Shown: positions 1-5,253 of the stretch, piece by piece
How the letters are laid out: the number at the start of each line of letters is the position of its first letter
How positions within the stretch are numbered: position 1 is the stretch's first letter
Assembly: GCA_021820645.1 (NCBI GenBank)
Contig: JAKADJ010000066.1
Coordinates: 1-9,666 of the forward strand
Length of the DNA stretch: 9,666 nt
Reading direction: 5' to 3'
Source of the DNA: Bacillota bacterium
Lineage (GTDB): Bacteria; Bacillota_E; Sulfobacillia; Sulfobacillales; Sulfobacillaceae
Notes under the pieces: model-generated
Told to the model about the DNA's origin: nothing
What the model saw: the letters and a program-made list of their open reading frames with translations, nothing else
Database searches by the model: none
Made by a program: the position numbers and the translations under genes

Positions 1-252
1 CGCTATTGCGAGACCGGCGACGTTTTAATGCGAGAAATCAATTTACCCCCCGTGGCAGTCAATGATAGATTGGTAGTGTTCGCAACGGGCGCTTACAATT
101 ACTCCATGGCCTCTAACTATAATCGGGTGCCGCGTCCTGCTGTGGTGCTAGTTGATCAAGGCCGTGACCATCTTTGGATCGCGCGCGAATCGTATCAGGA
201 CCTAGTCCAGGCAGATCGCCCGTGGCGTTCGATAGCCTGGGAGCCTCGGTAG
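1..252 (+). CDS. lysA: Diaminopimelate decarboxylase, C-terminal part (5' end outside window)
   Basis: The frame is open from the first base and ends in TAG at 250-252, giving the last 83 residues of a longer protein. LysA is a PLP-dependent enzyme that decarboxylates meso-diaminopimelate to L-lysine in the cytoplasm. The visible part carries hallmarks of the C-terminal beta domain: a CETGD motif (codons 4-8), which in the family supplies the active-site cysteine acting across the dimer interface, then GAYNYSMASNYN, which supplies the conserved tyrosine region, and PRPAVVLVD. The tail after DLV is short, as usual for the family. The first in-frame ATG (position 28) is internal and is not the true start. 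The stop codon is immediately followed by the scpA ATG, so the two are probably cotranscribed. Family assignment is firm; the PLP-binding domain cannot be seen. Confidence 0.93.
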   Translation, partial: RYCETGDVLMREINLPPVAVNDRLVVFATGAYNYSMASNYNRVPRPAVVLVDQGRDHLWIARESYQDLVQADRPWRSIAWEPR

Positions 253-939
253 ATGGCGATAGCCGAGACGATTCCTTCACCTAACACCGGAATTACGGAA
301 ATTGCTTCCCGGGTACGCCGGCATCCGGAGTGGGTTTTATCATTACTCGTCTCGTCCCTGGTCCATGAGGCGAGCGAGCGATGGCGAGGGGCCCATGACC
401 TTTTAGAGGTCACCGACGAGGTGCCGATCACTGCCTGGGTCGTACGCCGCAAGTCGGATTTACTCTTGCCCGGGGCCACCCCAGCGGAGGAACCCGGGGT
501 CGAAGAACCCGGTGACGCGGCACCATGGATTCCCCAGTCCGTGCAAGACCTACGGGTGTTATTGGCGCAGGCCCAAGAGCGCCATGGGGGGTGTCGGCGC
601 CTGGAACCAGGTCCGCCTGCGCCCGTCAAAGGAGCCACCCCTTGGACCTTGGCATGGTCTTGGCCGAAACTAAAAATACCAAAGATGACCACTCCCACCC
701 GGATTCAACCCGAAGTCGATCCCGTGCGGGAACGCCTGGCCCGGATCCGTGACCGAATGAAGAGCGATGGCTTGAACGGGATTGGCTTTGAAGACCTAGT
801 GGGATCCCCGCGAACCCTAGACCGCGTGGCGACCTTCTTAGCGCTCACCCAGCTCTGGCATCGCCGAGAATTGGTTCTTGAACAAACCCAGGCTTACGGA
901 CCCATTTGGGTCCGTCCCGAAAGGATTTTCGATGAATAA
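253..939 (+). CDS. scpA: Segregation and condensation protein A (kleisin), divergent N-terminus
   Basis: A 228-residue protein read as the kleisin subunit of the Smc-ScpA-ScpB condensin, which compacts and segregates the chromosome. The C-terminal winged helix (about residues 155-222) matches best: IGFEDLVG, then RVATFLALTQLWHRRELVLEQ and YGPIWVRP. Residues 60-73 resemble the ScpA segment that ends in KSRLLLP (here RRKSDLLLP), followed by an acidic, proline-rich linker. Odd point: the usual N-terminal FEGPLDLLL motif, part of the region that contacts the Smc neck, is not recognisable. The protein cannot start further upstream, because an in-frame TAG (lysA stop) directly precedes the ATG. GGGAG at 239-243 gives a suitable ribosome site. 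scpB overlaps the 3' end, which strongly supports the assignment. A generic kleisin relative is the alternative. Confidence 0.82.
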   Translation: MAIAETIPSPNTGITEIASRVRRHPEWVLSLLVSSLVHEASERWRGAHDLLEVTDEVPITAWVVRRKSDLLLPGATPAEEPGVEEPGDAAPWIPQSVQDLRVLLAQAQERHGGCRRLEPGPPAPVKGATPWTLAWSWPKLKIPKMTTPTRIQPEVDPVRERLARIRDRMKSDGLNGIGFEDLVGSPRTLDRVATFLALTQLWHRRELVLEQTQAYGPIWVRPERIFDE

Positions 940-1459
940 GGCGTTGACGATTAAGCGGCTCGAAGCCCTGCTGTTTCTCCATGGCGACCCGCTAACTTTC
1001 GAACAACTGGCATCATGGCTAGACCTCGAAGCGGCCTCGATTCCCCAATGGATCGACAATGTTTCGGAGCATCTCTTGGCGTCTGGCTCCGCCGTGGAGA
1101 TCCGCAGGATGGGGGATAGCGCACAACTGGTTACGGTGCCGGACCTTCATGAATGGCTTTTTCAAACCTTAAGCATGCCGGTCCCCGAACCGCTTTCCCA
1201 CGCTGCCTGGGAAGTGCTGTCCGTCGTCGCGTACAAGCAACCGCTGACTCGTATGGAAATTGAAGCCTTTCGTCAAACCGGCTCGGAGCGGGCCATCGAT
1301 ACGCTCGTGTCACGTGGACTAGTAGAGGAAGTGGGTCGCAAGGAGGCTCCGGGACGCCCCATTCTTTATGGCACCACAGCCCGTTTCCTCCAGGAATTCG
1401 GCATTTCGGACCCCAAAGATTTACCTCCACTGGCGGATTCTCCAGCGCCGCCTGTATAA
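932..1459 (+). CDS. scpB: Segregation and condensation protein B
   Basis: A 175-residue protein, a normal length for ScpB, which forms a dimer of tandem winged-helix domains that binds ScpA and regulates the Smc ATPase. The first winged helix spans about residues 5-80 (RLEALLFLHGDPLTFEQLA). The second spans about 86-160 and holds the family signature: LSHAAWEVLSVVAYKQPLTR, then RGLVEEVGR, APGRPILYGTT and FLQEFGI. The tail ends with DLPPL and a short proline-rich stretch. An earlier in-frame ATG at 878 would lie deep in scpA and lacks an SD. The start at 932 has AAGGA at 921-925 with six bases between and overlaps the scpA stop by eight bases (ATGAATAA), a usual arrangement for translational coupling. 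Identification is secure. Confidence 0.95.
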   Translation: MNKALTIKRLEALLFLHGDPLTFEQLASWLDLEAASIPQWIDNVSEHLLASGSAVEIRRMGDSAQLVTVPDLHEWLFQTLSMPVPEPLSHAAWEVLSVVAYKQPLTRMEIEAFRQTGSERAIDTLVSRGLVEEVGRKEAPGRPILYGTTARFLQEFGISDPKDLPPLADSPAPPV

Positions 1460-1499
1460 GACCTATAATCTGGGCCATCCTAATAGGGGAGGAGGGACC

Positions 1500-2120
1500 A
1501 TGATATGGGTTTTACTGGCGATTACGGCCGTCGTACTGAGTGGGGTCCTGTACGCCATTTACACCCCTCTTTTTGTGACGTTTTGGATAAAGGGTGAAGC
1601 CCTAACCTGGGCTATGGGATTCCAGGCACATTGGCTCGGGCGACAGTTTGGTGATGCGTGGCTGATCCCCAAAACCCCGGCCGCGCACGCTTCCCGCGGT
1701 ATGTCTTTCGATCCGTCCATGATCAAGGACGGACTTTGGGTGCTTACCTGGTATCGGCACTTTATTCGACGCGCTTGGCCACAAGTCCGGATGACCCATT
1801 TTGAATGCGACGGGACCATCGGTGTGGGTCAAGCCTCGGATACTGGCCTCCTAGTCGGAGCCGTTTCTTCGTTACTGGGTTGGTGGTTGGTGGAACGCAT
1901 TGTCCCCCAAAGCCAAAAGACTAGGCCAGGAATGCACATAGAGCCCAATTGGAATCGGCCCGACTTCTGTTTTCGACTCACTACGAAGTTTTGGTTTCGT
2001 CCTTCGGCGATGGCGTGGGCGGCAGTTGAAAGTTTGGGAGCACAAATTTTTGGTTGGTGGCCAATTCACACAATGAGGAGAGTGCAACATGGACACAACC
2101 CCGATGGCAGACCCGGGTAG
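1500..2120 (+). CDS. DUF2953 membrane-anchored protein (YtfI-like)
   Basis: A 206-residue protein of unknown biochemical function that fits the DUF2953 family; Bacillus YtfI is a member, usually encoded just before the sporulation protein YtfJ, as here. One hydrophobic helix at residues 2-22 serves as an N-terminal anchor, with the rest likely extracytoplasmic. The family-like core is at residues 103-128: CDGTIGVGQASDTGLLVGA followed by LLGWW, matching the pattern of an IG.G...TG...G stretch before a hydrophobic segment. The start at 1500 is chosen because AGGGGAGGAGGG lies directly upstream (1485-1496); an in-frame ATG at 1368 lies inside scpB with no SD. A perfect TATAAT (1464-1469) sits upstream but no matching -35 box is seen. 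The 3' end overlaps ytfJ by 32 bases. Function is inferred only by gene context. Confidence 0.72.
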   Translation: MIWVLLAITAVVLSGVLYAIYTPLFVTFWIKGEALTWAMGFQAHWLGRQFGDAWLIPKTPAAHASRGMSFDPSMIKDGLWVLTWYRHFIRRAWPQVRMTHFECDGTIGVGQASDTGLLVGAVSSLLGWWLVERIVPQSQKTRPGMHIEPNWNRPDFCFRLTTKFWFRPSAMAWAAVESLGAQIFGWWPIHTMRRVQHGHNPDGRPG

Positions 2121-2535
2121 TCATCCGATCGAATCACTTATGAAGACCGCGATGCAATCCATCAAAGGCATGATTGATGTCAATACCGTGGTCGGTGAAG
2201 CAGTCAATACTCCCGACGGGGGGACAATCATCCCCATTTCGCGGGTGTCTTTTGGTTTTGCTGCGGGAGGTGGAGAATATTGGAGTCGCCAATCTGATGC
2301 CACCGGACATCCTTTTGGAGGCGGTAGTGGAGCGGGCGTCACGGTCCACCCCGTAGGGTTTCTCGTTGCGCACGGGGACAATGTCCGGTTATTATCCGTA
2401 GACCGAGGAGACGTTGTCGATTCGTTGGTAAATAACGTACCTCAGATTATTGATCAGGTGCAGAACTGGATGAGTCACGGCAAGAACGGCAAAGATGATG
2501 CTTCCGGCATGAGCAACTCCCATGTCCTGTCGTAA
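2089..2535 (+). CDS. ytfJ: GerW family sporulation protein (YtfJ)
   Basis: A 148-residue protein of the GerW/YtfJ family, which in Bacillus is a sporulation protein linked to spore germination. The sequence shows the family core in order: HPIESLMKTAMQSIKGMIDV (residues 12-31), VVGEAV, TIIPISRVSFGFAAGGGEYW (46-65), a glycine-rich GHPFGGGSGAGVTVHPVGF (73-91), and a C-terminal segment near VVDSLVNNVPQIIDQV. The start at 2089 has GAGGAGAG at 2075-2082 with six bases between; an internal ATG at 2104 is a less likely alternative. The gene starts inside the DUF2953 gene, so the two are probably translationally coupled. A hairpin with a T tract about 70 bases downstream probably ends this operon. Family membership is firm; the exact role in this organism is not known. 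Confidence 0.93.
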   Translation: MDTTPMADPGSHPIESLMKTAMQSIKGMIDVNTVVGEAVNTPDGGTIIPISRVSFGFAAGGGEYWSRQSDATGHPFGGGSGAGVTVHPVGFLVAHGDNVRLLSVDRGDVVDSLVNNVPQIIDQVQNWMSHGKNGKDDASGMSNSHVLS

Positions 2536-2601
2536 GTGACCTCGTCTCAGACAACCGAGGTGGCCCTGGCCGCCATCTCGCGATAGAGAGGCGTTTTATA
2601 A

Positions 2602-2651
2602 GCAATGGGTTAGGCCACGGGTCCGTCAACGCGGGCCCTATTGCCATTTTT
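2602..2651 (+). terminator. Likely intrinsic terminator after ytfJ
   Basis: GCAATGGG at 2602-2609 can pair with CCCTATTGC at 2636-2644 with one bulged T, and the stem is followed at once by CATTTTTG (five T at 2647-2651). This has the form of a Rho-independent terminator, though the loop is long and the T run modest. It lies between ytfJ and ku, where an operon boundary would be expected. Confidence 0.42.
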
Positions 2652-2652
2652 G

Positions 2653-2682
2653 TGGCTCTCTACAATTGCTATTAAGAGGCCA
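2653..2682 (+). other. Second hairpin in the ytfJ-ku gap
   Basis: TGGCTCTCT at 2653-2661 pairs with AGAGGCCA at 2675-2682 with one bulged T, leaving a 13-base loop. It begins one base after the T tract of the preceding hairpin. There is only a short T run after it (TATTTCGG), so it is not a clear terminator. A further six-base stem, ACCTCG at 2539-2544 with CGAGGT at 2556-2561, occurs earlier in the same gap. No coding sequence was seen in 2536-2756. Confidence 0.3.
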
Positions 2683-2703
2683 TATTTCGGATTTGCGTAT
2701 CAC

Positions 2704-2733
2704 GTATTGCGAGGAGCCACACCGAACACACTA
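2704..2733 (+). promoter_or_regulatory. Weak SigG-like promoter candidate upstream of ku
   Basis: GTATT at 2704-2708 and CACACTA at 2727-2733 are 18 bases apart. The -10 box differs at one position from the CATNMTA consensus of the forespore factor SigG; the -35 box is a poorer match. The known SigG control of the Bacillus subtilis ku and ligD genes makes it worth noting. The transcript would begin only some 17 bases before the ku ATG, just ahead of the SD at 2742-2748. An alternative SigE-like pair is CCATATT (2680-2686) and CACGTATT (2701-2708). No good SigA promoter was found in this gap. Confidence 0.2.
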
Positions 2734-2756
2734 GCCAATCAAGGGAGGCGCGGCTC

Positions 2757-3545
2757 ATGCGTAGTATGTACAAGGGTACTTTAGGGTTCGGGCTCGTAGC
2801 AATCCCCATCCAACTATTTAAGGCGTTGTCGGATGAATCCGTTGAAGTGCATCTGGTGCATCGGGCCTGCGGCAATCGTATCAAGTACCAAAAAATTTGT
2901 CCGTATTGTGATCAGCGTGTCGAGGCAGAGGATATCAGCCGGGCGGCCCCGTTGCCCGATGGCCGTATGGTGATCTTGCCGGATTCTTCCGACAGGGCCA
3001 AAAGTAAGGATCGCACCGTCACTATTTTAAGTTTTCATACCCTGTCGGAGATCGATCCGGTCTACTACTACCAAGCCTATTGGGTACGCCCCGCCACGGG
3101 TGGGGCGAAGGCCTATTGGTTGTTAGTAGATGCCATGAAAAGTGCCCAACAAGTCGCCTTAGCAGATTTTACTTTACGGCAGCGTAAACGCCTAGCCGTG
3201 ATTCGTCCCTTTGGGAGTCAGGGATTGATGTTACATAGCATGCATTATCCCGAAGCGCTGCGCTCCGAAGAGATATTTGAGCCCGAGCCCGATATTACCT
3301 TTACGCCTAAAGAACATGATCTGGCAGTGCAACTCTTGGCTCATATGCAGGAAACTTTCGTTCCCGAATCGTTTCCTAATCAGGAACGGCAGGACCTCCT
3401 TCTACAAATTGAGGCCTTGGTCCCGAGCGCGCGCATGCCCGCGTCCAGTCTGGACGCTTCGGCCGAAGTCCAAGATCTCATGGCCCAATTGAAAGCGTCC
3501 ATGGCGAAGAAAAGTTCCCAGAAGTCCGGTCAGGGGGTGTCCTAA
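2757..3545 (+). CDS. ku: Non-homologous end joining protein Ku
   Basis: A 262-residue bacterial Ku, a usual size for the family. Ku homodimers form a ring that slides onto double-strand DNA ends and recruits LigD. The core is evident: YKGTLGFGLVAIPIQLFKA (residues 5-23), then H35 with the cysteine-bearing stretch CGNRIKYQKICPYC (38-51), the segment LSEIDPVYYYQAYWVRP, GGAKAYWLL, LRQRKRLAVIRPFG and MHYPEALR, all conserved landmarks of the Ku beta-barrel. The C-terminal extension is short and mildly basic (AKKSSQKSG), so this is a minimal Ku without a long lysine-rich tail. The start at 2757 follows AGGGAGG at 2742-2748. The ligase gene begins five bases after the stop, so the genes form an operon. 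Identification is secure. Confidence 0.97.
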   Translation: MRSMYKGTLGFGLVAIPIQLFKALSDESVEVHLVHRACGNRIKYQKICPYCDQRVEAEDISRAAPLPDGRMVILPDSSDRAKSKDRTVTILSFHTLSEIDPVYYYQAYWVRPATGGAKAYWLLVDAMKSAQQVALADFTLRQRKRLAVIRPFGSQGLMLHSMHYPEALRSEEIFEPEPDITFTPKEHDLAVQLLAHMQETFVPESFPNQERQDLLLQIEALVPSARMPASSLDASAEVQDLMAQLKASMAKKSSQKSGQGVS

Positions 3546-3550
3546 CTCCC

Positions 3551-4357
3551 ATGGATCCTGGCCAATTCGTTGCACCAATGTTAGCGACTACGGCGGACCA
3601 ACCGTTTGATTCGCCCCAATGGTGGTATGAGGTGAAATGGGACGGATATCGAGTCCTGATTCACCATCATGACCGCCTCAACGTCTACTCGCGGCACGGT
3701 CACGACTTATTGACCAGATATCCGGGTTTGAGCCGCCTGGAAGACGTAATTCCGCGACATACCATCTTGGATGGTGAATTGGTGGCGTGGGTGGATGGAC
3801 ATCCATCCTTTTCCGCCTTGCAACGCAAAGCGGCGGTGCCACTCATGGTTATGGCCTTTGATTGTCTATACAGCCGTCAACAATGGCATTTGCATGAACC
3901 GTTCGTAAAACGCCGCGCCGAATTAGAGAAGCTGCTTCCAAATGCCACCCCACACGTACTGGTGCCAAGCGGGGTTCGAGAATCCGGCCTAAGTCTCTTA
4001 GAGGCAGTCCGGCAACAGCATCTAGAAGGCGTCATCGCGAAACGACTAGATAGTCGCTATGTTCCCGGCCAGCGGGTAAAATCCTGGCAAAAATTCTTAG
4101 TCACCTACCATGAGTGGTTTGATGCCATCGCGGTGACACCGCTTAAAAGCGGGGGGTGGCAATGGTGGATTGCAGAGCGCCAGACGCGAGTCCCTATTGC
4201 ACGACTTCCCGCCCCGGCCACCTGGTGTCGTAACGCTATCATAAAGACCCACGGACAGGTGTTTACCAAGCCCATACTGGTCGAAATCGAATATCGGTCC
4301 CGTACCGAAGGAGGCATGCTGCGCCATGCGGGAATCCGCCAATGGAGACAACCATAA
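3551..4357 (+). CDS. ligD: ATP-dependent DNA ligase, LigD ligase domain as a separate protein
   Basis: A 268-residue stand-alone version of the LigD ligase module, which seals nicks through a lysyl-AMP intermediate and works with Ku in end joining. Nucleotidyltransferase motifs in order: motif I EVKWDGYR with the adenylated lysine K29; SRHG with R48; LDGELVA with E76; FDCLY (103-107); motif IV EGVIAK (159-164); motif V SWQKF with K181. The OB-fold region follows, ending in VEIEYRSRTEGGMLRHAGIR (243-263). In motif V, ligases usually carry a second lysine two residues after the first; here that position is L183. A candidate SD, AGGGGGTG (3532-3538 core), lies 12 bases before the ATG. No polymerase or phosphoesterase domain is fused; the polymerase module is the next gene, overlapping by 32 bases. 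Confidence 0.93.
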   Translation: MDPGQFVAPMLATTADQPFDSPQWWYEVKWDGYRVLIHHHDRLNVYSRHGHDLLTRYPGLSRLEDVIPRHTILDGELVAWVDGHPSFSALQRKAAVPLMVMAFDCLYSRQQWHLHEPFVKRRAELEKLLPNATPHVLVPSGVRESGLSLLEAVRQQHLEGVIAKRLDSRYVPGQRVKSWQKFLVTYHEWFDAIAVTPLKSGGWQWWIAERQTRVPIARLPAPATWCRNAIIKTHGQVFTKPILVEIEYRSRTEGGMLRHAGIRQWRQP

Positions 4358-5219
4358 ACCATCGAACTCTACGTCTATGTTCGGTGAGAGTTCGGCGACT
4401 AAAATCCGGGTATCGCACCCGGAGAAGATAATGTTCCCGGAGGTAGGATTGCGGCGCATTGACCTCATGTCCTACTACGAGCAAATGGCGCCACGCATGT
4501 TGCCCTACCTCGAAGGGAGGGCTTTGACCATCATTCGATGGCCTGACGGCATCGAGGGTCCGTGCTTTTATCAGCGTCACCCGGCACCTCACACCCCTCT
4601 CCTAATTGCCGACTCTGCGGCCCTCATCCAATGGGTGGCACGGGGCGCGGTGGAGTTTCACGCGCCCCTCGGCTTAGCCGCCAGTCCTCTCATTCATGAC
4701 TCGGCGGTTTTAGACTTGGATCCGACCTGGGAAATCCCTTGGGCCCGGGTGCGGGAGGGCGCCGGCATCGTTGCAGAATTTTTTAATTTGTGCGGCATCC
4801 CGTTTGCTCTAAAGACTTCAGGGAAGCGGGGTGTCCATTTTTTTATACCCATTAAGTCAACGCCGGAGCACGTCATCGTGTATTGGATGCGGAGGTTGGC
4901 AACACTACTCTGTGATGCATTTACCGAACGTTTCACGGTGGAGCGTCTGAAAAGCCGAAGATGGAATCGAATTTACTTGGATTACCTGCAGAACGGTCAG
5001 ACTCGCACCATGGCGGCGACTTATAGTGTGAGAGCCACCAGCGTGGCCTCCGTATCTACTCCAGTGCGATTAGAGGAGCTCGTGCATCCTCCCGACTACT
5101 GGACGCCCCACAAGGTTCTGGAACAGTGCGCCCACCAGGAGGATCCCTGGTACGGCTCGGGTGCTCCGATAGACCTGGGACAGATTCTCTGCCAGAAAAA
5201 ACTATTGAGGGATCCCTAG
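4326..5219 (+). CDS. LigD polymerase/primase domain protein (PolDom)
   Basis: A 297-residue archaeo-eukaryotic primase-type polymerase of the LigD PolDom family, which adds nucleotides at broken ends during end joining. Motifs: KIRVSHPEKIMFPE near the start (26-39); LDLDP (129-133) holding the metal-binding aspartates of motif I; TSGKRGVHFFIPI (164-176) with the conserved serine and histidine of motif II; RIYLDYLQN (215-223) with the motif III aspartate D219; TMAATYSVRA and STPV after it. The length suits a free PolDom. AAGGAGG at 4308-4314 lies 11 bases before the ATG at 4326, inside the ligase gene. A later in-frame ATG at 4377 still precedes the whole conserved region but lacks an SD. In many bacteria, including Bacillus, this module is fused to the ligase in LigD; here it is separate. 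Confidence 0.94.
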   Translation: MRESANGDNHKPSNSTSMFGESSATKIRVSHPEKIMFPEVGLRRIDLMSYYEQMAPRMLPYLEGRALTIIRWPDGIEGPCFYQRHPAPHTPLLIADSAALIQWVARGAVEFHAPLGLAASPLIHDSAVLDLDPTWEIPWARVREGAGIVAEFFNLCGIPFALKTSGKRGVHFFIPIKSTPEHVIVYWMRRLATLLCDAFTERFTVERLKSRRWNRIYLDYLQNGQTRTMAATYSVRATSVASVSTPVRLEELVHPPDYWTPHKVLEQCAHQEDPWYGSGAPIDLGQILCQKKLLRDP

Positions 5220-5253
5220 ATTCCAAAAAATTTTTAGGGCGAGGAGTAGATTT

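Noticed and set aside
195..698. Reverse-strand frame of 167 residues opposite lysA and scpA
   Set aside because: Arginine- and serine-rich composition typical of an antisense frame in GC-rich sequence, and it lies across two supported genes.
1464..1469. Perfect TATAAT before the DUF2953 gene
   Set aside because: No -35 box or extended TG element is found at 16-18 bases, so it is not called as a promoter.
1368..1499. N-terminal extension of the DUF2953 protein into scpB
   Set aside because: The extension overlaps scpB, has no ribosome site and is not hydrophobic, whereas the ATG at 1500 has a strong SD and starts right at the anchor helix.
2174..2356. Small plus-strand frame inside ytfJ
   Set aside because: It lies entirely within the well-supported ytfJ gene in another frame and shows no ribosome site or recognisable motif.
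5208..5239. Palindrome AGGGATCCCT, A6T5 run and CCCTA/TAGGG pairing between pol and the SNF2 gene
   Set aside because: Stems are short, overlap each other and the T run is inside the loop and not after a stem, so this is not a terminator.
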